This document shows positions 33,582 through 42,579 of a DNA stretch of 64,000 bases, piece by piece. Position numbers and translations under genes: made by a program. The stretch lies in contig NZ_LT635549.1 of NCBI RefSeq assembly GCF_900120155.1, forward strand, positions 2,078,688 through 2,142,687, given 5' to 3'. Under the pieces are notes generated by a model. The model was not told the origin of the DNA. It saw only the letters and a list, made by a program, of their open reading frames with translations, and did not search any database. How positions within the stretch are numbered: position 1 is the first letter of the stretch; each line of letters starts with the position of its first letter. Origin of the DNA: Clostridium sp. Marseille-P3244 (GTDB lineage: Bacteria; Bacillota; Clostridia; Lachnospirales; Lachnospiraceae).

Positions 33582-34832
33582 TTATCCCTGCATTTTTAAA
33601 TCTACGAGTTTTTCCTCACCGGTGCGCAGATTCAGCATTTCGATTTTCTGATCATCCCTGAGATAGAGCATGGCCGCGGCCGACGTGCGCCGGGCATAGT
33701 CTTCATATCCGGACCGTTCCTCGTCGATCTCCCGTTTGATCAGTTCAATATTGCGGCCCTTTTCCCGGAAACTGCAGGCCAGGGAAAATGCCTGTTCTTC
33801 GGTGGACTCCGTATAAACGAGAAGATTTCGCTGAATCGTATCTACGGAAATCTTCTGGCGCCCGAGAGCACTCATCAGCTCGTCCAGGATGATGGCAAAC
33901 CCGATAGAGGGCGTATTCTTTCCGAATTTTTCGAGCAGATGATCATATCTTCCGCCTCTGACAATGGCATCTCCTGTTCCGTATGTGTAGGCACGGAAGA
34001 TAATACCGGTATAATACCCGTAATTACCGCTCATACTCAGGTCAAAGGTAATATGGTCATCCGCCTTGTACAGTTTGAGAAGCCGGAAAATATGCTGGAG
34101 CCTGCCAATGGCAAGACGGGCATTCAGATCAGGAGCCACTTTCAAGGCCTTCTCCAGGATCTCCGGTCCTCCCGTCAACTCCGGAAGGATACAAAATGCC
34201 TCTCTTACCGAAGACTTTATCCTGCGTCCGTCCAGCATTTCCTCCACTCCGAAAAAGTTCCTGTTCGTAATAAGAGCAAGAATCTCCCTGCTTTCTTCCT
34301 GAGTGAATTCTGCTGCTTTCAGAAGACTGCGGATAAATTCCACATGTCCAAGGCTGATCTGAAATTCTTCCAGTCCCACCTGTTTCAGACCGTGCGCCAC
34401 CATTGCCAGCATCTCCGCATCTGCCTCAACAGAATCCGCGCCGATCAATTCGGCTCCCAGCTGAGTGTTTTCTTTGAGACGTCCCTGATAGCTGGTATGA
34501 TTAATAAACGTATTACCGGCATAACAAAGCCGCACCGGAAAATCTTCCTCTTCGAAAAGAGTGGCGGCTGCCCTGGCCACAGAAGGCGTGATATCCGGCC
34601 TCAGAGCCAGGATATTTCCCTCCCGGTCAAAAAATTTATATAATTCCTGAGTCGAAGTAGACCCGATCTCCTCACGGAACACGTCATAATATTCGAAGGT
34701 AGGAGTCTGTATATCCTGATAACCATAAAGGTGAAGTACTCTGCTCAGTCTTTTCTGCAGCGTAAGCTTTGTCTCGCATTCTTTATTGTAAATGTCCCGG
34801 ACACCTTCCGGGGTATGGAGTTTCTGTTCCAT
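33582..34832 (-). CDS. hisZ: ATP phosphoribosyltransferase regulatory subunit
   Basis: HisZ resembles histidyl-tRNA synthetase but lacks the ability to charge tRNA; it forms a complex with short HisG and senses histidine. Class II synthetase-like motifs are visible: [24 protein letters not shown] (motif 1 area), [12 protein letters not shown] (motif 2), and the [12 protein letters not shown] motif 3 area. The 416-residue protein includes a C-terminal region of about 90 residues (from [10 protein letters not shown]), resembling an anticodon-binding fold, which some HisZ proteins lack. The neighbouring short hisG makes HisZ more likely than HisS. First gene of the operon. Confidence 0.88.
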   Translation of the reverse strand: MEQKLHTPEGVRDIYNKECETKLTLQKRLSRVLHLYGYQDIQTPTFEYYDVFREEIGSTSTQELYKFFDREGNILALRPDITPSVARAAATLFEEEDFPVRLCYAGNTFINHTSYQGRLKENTQLGAELIGADSVEADAEMLAMVAHGLKQVGLEEFQISLGHVEFIRSLLKAAEFTQEESREILALITNRNFFGVEEMLDGRRIKSSVREAFCILPELTGGPEILEKALKVAPDLNARLAIGRLQHIFRLLKLYKADDHITFDLSMSGNYGYYTGIIFRAYTYGTGDAIVRGGRYDHLLEKFGKNTPSIGFAIILDELMSALGRQKISVDTIQRNLLVYTESTEEQAFSLACSFREKGRNIELIKREIDEERSGYEDYARRTSAAAMLYLRDDQKIEMLNLRTGEEKLVDLKMQG

Positions 34833-34880
34833 TTGGCCGTCCTTTCACTTTACTGTGCTACTACGTTAAAATCTCTTGTC

Positions 34881-34909
34881 ATTATACGAAGTTTCCTGAT
34901 ATCTGTCAA
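34881..34909 (-). promoter_or_regulatory. Consensus sigma-A promoter of the his operon
   Basis: On the - strand: TTGACA (34909-34904), 17-base spacer, TATAAT (34886-34881), both hexamers perfect. The -35 overlaps the last bases of recU. The leader to hisZ is only about 40 bases, too short for a T-box or attenuator, so any control must act at initiation or through HisZ feedback. Confidence 0.85.
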
Positions 34910-35439
34910 TCCCTGCATTCCAGATCCTTCTGGATAAAGTCCAGGTAGGGAACGAAATATCCATTGGAAAGTTTCATAAACCATGCAGGGTGCAGCTCTT
35001 CGAAACGGATGCTTTTCCTTCCCCCGTAAGCTGCTCTGTCCCAGAATTTTTTCAGCTGTTCAAATCTCATATAATAAAGTTCATCTCTTGTGCTGTAGTA
35101 GATGAGCAGGAAGGAGATTCCCCCCTGCCGCTCAAATTTTTCCATAAAGGCCACCTGATGTTCATGTACATTCTGAAGAGGGAATGTATCCACACGGCAC
35201 TCTTTCGCGTCAAAACAGACCGGGATGCCCTGGACCGCGCCGATATAGTCCACCGTACTTACCTTGTCAAAATATGCCAGTGTGATATGCCTGCTGGCCT
35301 GATCGATCTTTACCGGAGTAATGGGGGTGGGAATCTTCTGGATGAGGGCAAGCCCCAGTTCTGAATAACGGTCATTTGTATGGTTGATAAATTCTTCCAG
35401 CGTAGAGCCTCTTAATCCTCTTGAATTCCATGTAGCCAT
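34906..35439 (-). CDS. recU: Holliday junction resolvase RecU
   Basis: RecU cleaves four-way DNA junctions in recombination and chromosome segregation in Firmicutes. The 177-residue protein shows RGSTLEEFINHTNDRY, IQKIPTPITP, the nuclease core DYIGAVQGIPVCFDAKE with the metal-binding Asp and Glu-Lys, then VHEHQVAFMEKFERQGGISFLLIYY in pieces, and GGRKSIRFEEL. The ATG at 35439 follows AAAGGAG; the open frame further upstream overlaps the pseudouridine synthase. In B. subtilis recU is next to a PBP gene; here it follows a pseudouridine synthase gene with one base between. Confidence 0.93.
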   Translation of the reverse strand: MATWNSRGLRGSTLEEFINHTNDRYSELGLALIQKIPTPITPVKIDQASRHITLAYFDKVSTVDYIGAVQGIPVCFDAKECRVDTFPLQNVHEHQVAFMEKFERQGGISFLLIYYSTRDELYYMRFEQLKKFWDRAAYGGRKSIRFEELHPAWFMKLSNGYFVPYLDFIQKDLECRD

Positions 35440-35440
35440 G

Positions 35441-36430
35441 TCATAGTACTCCTTTGTCTTGGCATATATCCAGAAAAAGGCCTGGCAGAGGGGCTGTGAT
35501 CTCTTTGCCTGAGAGCCGGGCCAAAGTGCCGGAACATTCGGGAATATACAGTCTTGCCGCATGGAGCATCTGAGAAGAAAGGCCATAGTCCCTGCGGTAT
35601 CTGTCATTTACCGTCCGGTCTCCGTATTTATAATCTCCGATGAGCGGGTGCCCTGAAGACGCCAGATGAGCCCGTATCTGATGAGTCTTTCCTGTGATCA
35701 GATGAACCTCCAGCAGTGTGGTGTCTGATCCAGAACGAAGGGGCCGGTATTCGGTTTCGATCCGGGAAGCGTCTCTTACAGGTTCCCGGCTGATCCGCAC
35801 GCGGTTCGTCTTTCTGTCCTTGACCAGATACCCGCTGATCCGATTGCCTTCTGTCAGGATCCCGCTGACCAGACACAGATAATATTTTTTTATGCTCCGA
35901 TCCCGGAACATGGCGCTCAATTCCTGAAGCGCAGACAGGGTTTTCCCGGCTGCCACGATCCCGCTGGTATTCCGGTCCAGACGGTTGCATACCGAAGGAC
36001 GGAAAGTCCGGAGTTCTTCTTCTGTGATCTGCCCGCTGTCAAGAAGATAAAGGATCAGATATTCCACAAGAGATCTGTCATCCGCACCGGCTTTCTGTGA
36101 CAGCATTCCCACCGGTTTGTTTATAAAAACGGTATGTTCATCTTCGTATAATATGTCTAGTCTGACCGGTACTTCCCTGTCTGAAAGCTGGTAATCTGTC
36201 TTTTCTTTTCCCTCTGAGAACTTCTTGATGGTCTCGTCTGAGAGAAACAGTTTTACCTGGTCTTTCTCAGACAGGATCTCACTGCCCCGGGCTTTTTTCC
36301 CGTTCAGTGTGATATTCTTTTTCCTGAGCATTTTATAGAGAAAACTTCTGGGAGCCTTCCCCATATATTTCCCGAGAAATTTGTCCAGGCGCTGTCCCGC
36401 CTCATTGGGCCGGATCACGATCTCCTTCAT
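35441..36430 (-). CDS. RluA-family pseudouridine synthase (RluC/RluD type)
   Basis: rRNA pseudouridine synthase of 329 residues. An N-terminal S4 domain (QRLDKFLGKYMGKAPRSFLY) is followed by the RluA catalytic domain with SVCNRLDRNTSGIVAAGKT holding the catalytic Asp, and TGKTHQIRAHLASSGHPLIGD (pieces TGKTHQIRAHLA, GHPLIGDYKYG). It is the second RluA-type enzyme in the window and differs from the one after lspA, so it modifies a different rRNA site, which cannot be told from sequence. Confidence 0.92.
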   Translation of the reverse strand: MKEIVIRPNEAGQRLDKFLGKYMGKAPRSFLYKMLRKKNITLNGKKARGSEILSEKDQVKLFLSDETIKKFSEGKEKTDYQLSDREVPVRLDILYEDEHTVFINKPVGMLSQKAGADDRSLVEYLILYLLDSGQITEEELRTFRPSVCNRLDRNTSGIVAAGKTLSALQELSAMFRDRSIKKYYLCLVSGILTEGNRISGYLVKDRKTNRVRISREPVRDASRIETEYRPLRSGSDTTLLEVHLITGKTHQIRAHLASSGHPLIGDYKYGDRTVNDRYRRDYGLSSQMLHAARLYIPECSGTLARLSGKEITAPLPGLFLDICQDKGVL

Positions 36431-36469
36431 CGATTTCTTCTCCTTTGCCTTTCTCCGCCAGCATTCTCT

Positions 36470-37048
36470 TTACATTGAGCTGCTCAGAATGATCCGGCGT
36501 ATCTCTTCTTCCTTTTCCTTCCCGTCAGACTTTTCGACAGAGGCAATATTGTCAAGTCCTTCGGCCCTCGACAGGAATGGTTTATACTCCCGGAGAAACT
36601 TAACTGTGAGCCCTTTATAATTTCCTTCCGTAAGAAGAGATCGGATATGTTCCTCCAGCTTTTTCAGATCCGTTTTTTCATAATGTGTGTAACCGAAAAC
36701 ATGGTGTTCTGAGATCACGATACAGTCTGCAGGCATGACTTTTTCTCTGCTTGTAATTATCATGTCATAACAGACAGTCAGATGTCCGGTCCGCTCCGCG
36801 ATCTCTTCTGCTTTCGCTTTGTCAATAGAACGGTACGGGAGTCGGGTGATCACGCCTACCAGTGCTTTGGAGGCGGGCAGACATCCAAGGACCGCCACTA
36901 CAGTAAGTACATTGAGTCTGGTACCGGTCTGCGTATATCCAAGAATAAAGATCGCTGCTACGATGCCAAAATAAATGACTGTCTGGATGATCTCTACTTT
37001 CTTTTTATAATCCAGATAGCCCGGTGTACCTTTTACTTTCTTTTTCAT
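36470..37048 (-). CDS. Uncharacterised membrane protein
   Basis: I do not recognise a named family in this 192-residue protein. Two adjacent hydrophobic segments (about residues 22-40 and 45-70) anchor it in the membrane, and the remaining 120 residues (DKAKAEEIAERTGHLTVCYDMIIT...VISEHHVFGYTHYEKT) are predicted cytoplasmic and of mixed alpha/beta character. The ATG overlaps the TGA of the upstream SDR gene by 4 bases, and GGAGGAG precedes it, so the two genes are translated together. Confidence 0.65.
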   Translation of the reverse strand: MKKKVKGTPGYLDYKKKVEIIQTVIYFGIVAAIFILGYTQTGTRLNVLTVVAVLGCLPASKALVGVITRLPYRSIDKAKAEEIAERTGHLTVCYDMIITSREKVMPADCIVISEHHVFGYTHYEKTDLKKLEEHIRSLLTEGNYKGLTVKFLREYKPFLSRAEGLDNIASVEKSDGKEKEEEIRRIILSSSM

Positions 37049-37812
37049 CTCATGAACAACTCCTCCGCCCCGATGATCAGTCCATGGGGCAATAATTTTG
37101 CGCCAATTCGCGCCACGTTCATGCTGATCCCGTAGACAGATACCGGCCGTCTCTTCCGGCTGTCTTTTAATGCCTTATGGACTACCGCGGGAGCTTCTGC
37201 CAGGGACAGCTTTTTCAGAACGCCGGAAAGCTCTCCGCTTACTGTGAAAAATTCTGTCTTTACCGGGCCGGGACATACTGCGGTCACATAGATGCCGCCG
37301 GATTTCAGCTCAGCTCTCAGAGCCCGGGAAAAGCTCAGCACATAAGATTTTGTTGCGGCATACACGGCAAAATCCGGCTGCGGACAGAAGGCAGCGGCAG
37401 AAGCAAGATTAATAATACGGCTTCCCTGTTTCATATATGGAAGCGTCATCTGTGTCATCCGGGTCAGGGCCCGGCAGTTCAGATCGATCATATCTGTCTG
37501 GATCCGCTTCCCTTCTCCCGCGATCTCGGTAAAACTTCCGCTTTTCCCGAATCCCGCCGCATTCACCAGCATTCGGATATCCGGGACGTATTCCCTGAGA
37601 GCCCGGTGATAGTCTTTGTATACCTGTTTCTTCATAAGATCTCCCTCGAAGATCCTGAGTGGAACCCGGCTCTCTTTCCGGAGCTGTTCCATACGTTCCC
37701 GTCTTCTTGCAATGACCCAGATCTCATCCAGGTCTTTGTAAAAATATCCGAGCTGCCGGACAAATTCTCTCCCTATCCCGGAGGAAGCGCCGGTCACTAC
37801 TGCTGCTTTCAT
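37045..37812 (-). CDS. SDR family NAD(P)-dependent oxidoreductase
   Basis: Classical short-chain dehydrogenase/reductase of 255 residues. The Rossmann glycine motif TGASSGIGREF is at residues 7-17, NAAGFG near 87, the catalytic Ser in NLASAAAF and the YAATK motif (Tyr and Lys) near 155, then CPGPVKTEFF. It resembles the DltE/YqjQ subgroup. No substrate can be assigned. It overlaps the next membrane-protein gene. Confidence 0.88.
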   Translation of the reverse strand: MKAAVVTGASSGIGREFVRQLGYFYKDLDEIWVIARRRERMEQLRKESRVPLRIFEGDLMKKQVYKDYHRALREYVPDIRMLVNAAGFGKSGSFTEIAGEGKRIQTDMIDLNCRALTRMTQMTLPYMKQGSRIINLASAAAFCPQPDFAVYAATKSYVLSFSRALRAELKSGGIYVTAVCPGPVKTEFFTVSGELSGVLKKLSLAEAPAVVHKALKDSRKRRPVSVYGISMNVARIGAKLLPHGLIIGAEELFMR

Positions 37813-37816
37813 TTCG

Positions 37817-39694
37817 TCACCTCATTTTTTTATGAATATTACGAATGGTTTTCTTTTTTCTCTGTCGTTTCTGTTCTGTTTTTTCGGTCGGGCAAGTCCG
37901 GTCCGGCCGGATCAGACATCTGGGACCGTACCCGATCAGATCCGTCCTTCCTGCCTTTTCCAGCGCCTCTTTTACCAGAGATCTAAGCCTGGGATCCCGA
38001 TACTGGATGAGTGCCCTCTGCATTGCTTTTTCATGAGGGCTTTTCGGGACATAGACCGGTTTCATCGTCCGGGGATCCAGACCGGTATAATACATGCAGG
38101 TAGAAAGCGTGGACGGTGTCGGATAGAAATCCTGTACCTGCTCCGGCATATACCCCAGATCCCGGCAGAATTCAGCCAGTTTTACCGCCTCCTTCAAGGT
38201 AGATCCCGGATGAGAAGACATCAGATAAGGTACCAGGTACTGCTTTTTCTTAAGCTGTTCATTCATCCGGCGAAACCGGCGGGCAAACTCTTCGTAAACA
38301 CTGTGCTCCGGCTTTCCCATCAGCTTCAGGACCGGTTCAGCCACATGCTCCGGCGCTACCTTAAGCTGCCCGCTTACATGATACTCGCACAGTTCTCTTA
38401 AGAATTCCTGTTTCTTGTCGGCCAGTACATAATCAAACCGTATTCCGGAACGGATAAAAACTTTTTTCACTCCCGGGATTTCTCTCAGTTTTCTGAGAAG
38501 CTGCACATAATCACTGTGATCCGCGTCCAGATTTGGACAGGGGCGGGGGAACAGACACTGGCGGTTTTGGCAGGCTCCATGGTCAAGCTGTCTGTCGCAG
38601 GCGGGATGCCTGAAATCCGCCGTAGGGCCTCCCACATCGTGGATATACCCTTTAAAATCCTTCTCCTTTGTTATCTGTTTTGCCTCCTGGATCAGCGAAT
38701 CCTGGCTCCTGGTCTGAACGATACGTCCCTGATGAAACGTCAGCGCGCAGAAGCTGCATCCCCCGAAACAGCCTCTGTTGCTGATCAGACTGAACTGTAC
38801 CTCTGATACCGCGGGAACTCCCCCTTTCTTTTCATAGGAAGGATGGTAGGTCCTGGCGTAGGGAAGGGCATAAATATCATCCATTTCTATCATGCTTAAG
38901 GGCTTTGCCGGCGGATTCTGCACGACCCAGAGATGATCGGAATAAGGTTCTGCCAGGCGCTTTCCGTTATAAGCGTCTGTATTCAGGTACTGCGTATAGA
39001 AACTGGCAGCATAATTTTTCTTATCTTTCTTTAGTTCATCAAAAGAAGGAAGGAATTTTGCGTCCTCGATCCGTTCTTTGTCTCTGACTTTCACCACAGT
39101 GCCGTCAATATAAGTCAGCTCCCGGATGGGCAGTCCCGCATCGAGAGCTTCCGCGATCTCCACGATGGACCGTTCTCCCATTCCATATGAAATAAGATCT
39201 GCGCCGGAATCCAGAAGGATTGAGCGTTTCAGCCGGTCCGACCAGTAGTCATAGTGAGCCAGTCTTCTCAGACTGGCCTCAATTCCTCCAAGGATAATGG
39301 GTTTATCTTTATAGGTCCGCCGGATTAAATTGGAATATACTACGCAGGCATAATCCGGACGCCGTCCCATCTCTCCTCCCGGGGTATAGGCGTCAGTTTT
39401 TCTTCGCTTTTTGGACACAGAATAATGATTCACCATAGAATCCATATTACCGGACGATACAAGAAATCCAAGTCTTGGCTCGCCGAAGACTGAGATACTT
39501 TCCGGATCTCTCCAGTCCGGCTGGGAGATGATTCCCACTCGAAAGCCACGGGACTCCAGTACCCTGGAAATGATCGCGTGTCCAAAGGAAGGATGGTCCA
39601 CATACGCGTCGCCGATCACATAGGCAAAATCCACCTGGTCCCATCCTCTTTCTTCCATCTCTGATCTGTTTAACGGTAAAAATCTGCGTTCCAT
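37817..39694 (-). CDS. YgiQ family radical SAM protein
   Basis: Radical SAM protein of 625 residues with unknown substrate. The N-terminal DUF3362-linked UPF0313 region has DAYVDHPSFGHAIISRVLE and GGIEASLRRLAHYDYW; the cluster cysteines are in NRGCFGGCSFCALTFHQGR near residue 318; DVGGPTADFR and CDRQLDHGACQNRQCLFP provide extra cysteines; the C-terminus is a basic tail. Four bases separate it from the SDR gene. Confidence 0.92.
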   Translation of the reverse strand: MERRFLPLNRSEMEERGWDQVDFAYVIGDAYVDHPSFGHAIISRVLESRGFRVGIISQPDWRDPESISVFGEPRLGFLVSSGNMDSMVNHYSVSKKRRKTDAYTPGGEMGRRPDYACVVYSNLIRRTYKDKPIILGGIEASLRRLAHYDYWSDRLKRSILLDSGADLISYGMGERSIVEIAEALDAGLPIRELTYIDGTVVKVRDKERIEDAKFLPSFDELKKDKKNYAASFYTQYLNTDAYNGKRLAEPYSDHLWVVQNPPAKPLSMIEMDDIYALPYARTYHPSYEKKGGVPAVSEVQFSLISNRGCFGGCSFCALTFHQGRIVQTRSQDSLIQEAKQITKEKDFKGYIHDVGGPTADFRHPACDRQLDHGACQNRQCLFPRPCPNLDADHSDYVQLLRKLREIPGVKKVFIRSGIRFDYVLADKKQEFLRELCEYHVSGQLKVAPEHVAEPVLKLMGKPEHSVYEEFARRFRRMNEQLKKKQYLVPYLMSSHPGSTLKEAVKLAEFCRDLGYMPEQVQDFYPTPSTLSTCMYYTGLDPRTMKPVYVPKSPHEKAMQRALIQYRDPRLRSLVKEALEKAGRTDLIGYGPRCLIRPDRTCPTEKTEQKRQRKKKTIRNIHKKMR

Positions 39695-40375
39695 TCAGTG
39701 AAAACTCCCGCACTCTTCAAATGTCTGGTTCATGATATCATAAAAATCACGGATAAAATAATCTGCCAGACGCTTCTTTTCTTCTTCGATCGGTCTGGAA
39801 AACTCATCATCCACAGCGCATACTTCCATGCCGGCCGCCTTTCCCGCCAGTATACCGTTTGGTACATCTTCAAACACAAGACATTCCCGGGGATCCACTT
39901 TAAGATCTTCTGCCACTTTCAGATAGACATCCGGAGCAGGTTTTCCTGCTGATACCTCACACGAGGTACGGACAGAGTCAAAATATTTTCCAAGATTTCT
40001 GGCAGTAAGAGCTGCTTGAGCGATCTCCCGGTTATTGCTGGTGGCAATGCCAAGCTTCACGCCTTGCCGCTTCATTTCTTCCAAGAACTCCATCACTCCG
40101 GGTTTGGGGAACACCTTCGTGGCATAGAGACGGATGGTCATATCCCGCCATTCTTTCATTACCTGCTCTACTGTCTGTCCAAGACCGTCAAATGTGTCCA
40201 CAAAATACTGTGCTGTCTCCGTATAGCTTTTCCCTTCAATATCCTTGTGAAATGTTTCCGGTGCTGTAAGATGATATTTGTCCATGTAAACGCGGTCTAC
40301 TTCCGGCCAGATCCACATAGAATCCACAAGGGACCCGTCCATATCAAAAATAACCGCTTTTTTCCCTTTCAGCAT
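39695..40375 (-). CDS. HAD family hydrolase (beta-phosphoglucomutase-like)
   Basis: HAD-superfamily phosphatase/phosphomutase of 226 residues. Motif I is FDMDGSLVDSMW with the nucleophilic Asp, motif II is IATSNN, motif III includes the Lys in SAGKPAPDVYL, and motif IV is CLVFEDVPNGILAG. The cap between motifs I and II is the helical type of the beta-PGM subfamily. The substrate is unknown. Its end touches the start of the YgiQ gene. Confidence 0.9.
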   Translation of the reverse strand: MLKGKKAVIFDMDGSLVDSMWIWPEVDRVYMDKYHLTAPETFHKDIEGKSYTETAQYFVDTFDGLGQTVEQVMKEWRDMTIRLYATKVFPKPGVMEFLEEMKRQGVKLGIATSNNREIAQAALTARNLGKYFDSVRTSCEVSAGKPAPDVYLKVAEDLKVDPRECLVFEDVPNGILAGKAAGMEVCAVDDEFSRPIEEEKKRLADYFIRDFYDIMNQTFEECGSFH

Positions 40376-41127
40376 AGCAAGTCTCCTTTTACACTGCCAT
40401 TCTTTGCTGCGGCGTTTCCCTGCCGCAGCTCCTCTGTCTCTTTCTCCGTGAGCCTTCGGTATTCGCCCGGCCCAAGTGTCGCATCGAGAACCAGACTCCC
40501 CATGCGAAGCCGTTTCAAATAAAGAACATTTTTTCCGACAGAGTGAAACATGCGTTTGATCTGATGATATCTTCCTTCCCGGATCGTAACCTCTGCCTCA
40601 GATGTCTCGCCGGAAGTTATGATCTTTAATTCCGCCGGAAGTGTGTTGTTCTTATCTCCTATATCCAGTCCTCTGGCAAACATTTCTATATCATCTGAAT
40701 CAAGCCGTCCCTGGACTCTGACAAAGTAGACCTTATCCACATGTTTCCCGGGAGACAAAAGACGATGTGCCAGATCTCCGTCGTTTGTGATCAGGAGCAG
40801 CCCTTCTGTGTCTTTGTCCAGTCTTCCTGTGGGAAACAGATCTTTCCTTCGATTGTCCGCCAGCAGTTCAAGTACGGTCCGTTCTTTTTTATCCTGTGTG
40901 GCGCAGACAACTCCCGCAGGTTTGTTCATCATATAATATTCGTAAGATCTGTATGCTGCCGGTTTCCCGGAAAAACATACGGTATCCACTTCTGTATCTA
41001 CCTTTGTCTCAGGCCGTTTCACGATGGATCCATTTACAGTGACACTTCCTTCTGTAATGGCCTTTTTTATCTGACTTCTTGTCCCATATCCCATATTGGC
41101 CAGATATTTATCCAGTCGAATCTTCAT
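40369..41127 (-). CDS. RsuA-family pseudouridine synthase
   Basis: RsuA/RluB-type enzyme that modifies a uridine in 16S or 23S rRNA. An N-terminal S4 domain (RLDKYLANMGYGTRSQIKKAI in pieces) is followed by MNKPAGVVCATQD, and the catalytic signature GRLDKDTEGLLLITNDG with the Asp nucleophile, then EGRYHQIKRMFHSVGK. The ATG at 41127 is used; the frame opens six codons earlier inside the neighbouring gene. Length 252. Confidence 0.92.
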   Translation of the reverse strand: MKIRLDKYLANMGYGTRSQIKKAITEGSVTVNGSIVKRPETKVDTEVDTVCFSGKPAAYRSYEYYMMNKPAGVVCATQDKKERTVLELLADNRRKDLFPTGRLDKDTEGLLLITNDGDLAHRLLSPGKHVDKVYFVRVQGRLDSDDIEMFARGLDIGDKNNTLPAELKIITSGETSEAEVTIREGRYHQIKRMFHSVGKNVLYLKRLRMGSLVLDATLGPGEYRRLTEKETEELRQGNAAAKNGSVKGDLLC

Positions 41128-42542
41128 AGTGACTGCCACCGCCATCCGGGAAGATATTTATTCTTCAGTGTCTGGCCGGACAGTTTGCCAAATCCCAGTG
41201 AATAACCGTCCACACAGACCAGATACCAGCCCTTTTCATCTGCAGATACCAGGTCCGATACATCCAGAGTTTCCCCTTTAAGATACCGGATCACCCGGTC
41301 GTCCTGTGAAGAAAAGTCAATGGTAAATGCATATTCTTCTTTCTTCAAGTTCATGGCCAGCGCCTGGCTCGGCTCAAATCGTTTCTTCTTCAGTTCTCCA
41401 AGAAGAAGGCCTGTCCTCAGGAACCGGATCCCTTTCAGATCGGGAAGGCGCTCCGGCATGTAATATACAGAGCTTCCACGAATCTTGATCCTTTCCGAAT
41501 CTAAATTTCGGGTTAGTAAAGAGAGAAATTCCGTCAGTTCCGCGGGCAACTGTGACTTGCCTGATCTTCCTGGCTGATTCCAGACAGAACCTGCAGTTGT
41601 TTTCTCCTCAGAATTCCGGTCTGCCCTCTTTTTAAGCAAGGCCAGAAAATGCCCTTCTCCTTTCATTTTATGAGGGAATATACGCACTGTCTTTCTGAGT
41701 TCCTCTTTTAAAGCAAAATCCCCGGCAGCCATTTCAGGGATTCCCTGACAGAATCCTTCATATCCTTTCATCTCACAGACCTCAAACCTAGAATCCTTCT
41801 CTAAAAGATACTCTACTGTCTGTTCATTTTCTTCCGGAGAAAAGGTGCAGGTTGAATACAGAAGCATGCCTCCAGGCCGCAACATCTGGGCAGCCTGTGT
41901 GATAAGGCTTTTCTGGATTTTGGAAAAATAGTCCGGTCCATGTTCTTCCCACGCCCGGATCATCTTCCGATCCTTCCGGAACATTCCTTCACCGGAGCAC
42001 GGCGCGTCGATCAGGATCTTATCAAAGTATTCGTAGAAATACGGGATCAGACGCCCTGGCTCCTCACACAGAAGGAGCAGATTCCCAACACCGAACAGTT
42101 CCAGATTTTTCAACAATCCTCTGGCCCTGGACGCACTCAGGTCATTGGCTGCCAGGAGTCCGTCTCCCATCAGTCTGGCGCCCAGTTCTGTGGCTTTTCC
42201 GCCCGGGGCCGCGCACAAATCCAGAACCCGGTCACCCGGTTCCACCGGCAGCCGGTCGGCAGGAGTCATGGCACTTGGCTCCTGAAGATAATACAGTCCC
42301 GCAAAGTAATAAGGATGCTTTGCAGGCTGATCTTTTTCTCCATCATAATAAAACCCGTTCCTGATCCATGGAACAGGCTCCAGATGCCACGGCGCGATTT
42401 TCAAAAAATCTTCCACAGAAATTTTAGATGTATTTACACGAAGGCCATAGTGACGCGGCTCGTTAAAACAGCTTAAATAGTTGTCATATTCCGGCCCCAG
42501 AAGGCGCTTCATCTTCTCTTCAAACAGTGCTGGCAGATCCAT
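41124..42542 (-). CDS. RsmB/NOP family RNA m5C methyltransferase (RsmF-like)
   Basis: SAM-dependent cytosine-C5 methyltransferase of rRNA, 472 residues. Landmarks: LRVNTSK near the N-terminus, YYLQEPSAMTPA, the SAM-binding DLCAAPGGKATEL, ILIDAPCSGEGMFRKD with the catalytic Cys of motif IV, and LLYSTCTFSPEENE with the Cys of motif VI. The last 120 residues form the C-terminal RNA-binding domain of RsmF-like proteins. It overlaps the pseudouridine synthase gene by 4 bases, joining two rRNA-modifying enzymes in one operon. Confidence 0.92.
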   Translation of the reverse strand: MDLPALFEEKMKRLLGPEYDNYLSCFNEPRHYGLRVNTSKISVEDFLKIAPWHLEPVPWIRNGFYYDGEKDQPAKHPYYFAGLYYLQEPSAMTPADRLPVEPGDRVLDLCAAPGGKATELGARLMGDGLLAANDLSASRARGLLKNLELFGVGNLLLLCEEPGRLIPYFYEYFDKILIDAPCSGEGMFRKDRKMIRAWEEHGPDYFSKIQKSLITQAAQMLRPGGMLLYSTCTFSPEENEQTVEYLLEKDSRFEVCEMKGYEGFCQGIPEMAAGDFALKEELRKTVRIFPHKMKGEGHFLALLKKRADRNSEEKTTAGSVWNQPGRSGKSQLPAELTEFLSLLTRNLDSERIKIRGSSVYYMPERLPDLKGIRFLRTGLLLGELKKKRFEPSQALAMNLKKEEYAFTIDFSSQDDRVIRYLKGETLDVSDLVSADEKGWYLVCVDGYSLGFGKLSGQTLKNKYLPGWRWQSL

Positions 42543-42579
42543 TTTTTCTCCTCCACAGTGGATAGTATATCATGTTTTA

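Noticed and set aside
33939-34643. A 234-codon + strand frame opposite hisZ
   Set aside because: Shadow frame; hisZ shows clear class II synthetase motifs on the other strand.
34833-34905. Possible T-box or histidine attenuator upstream of hisZ
   Set aside because: The leader is about 40 bases with no His-codon run, specifier loop or antiterminator.
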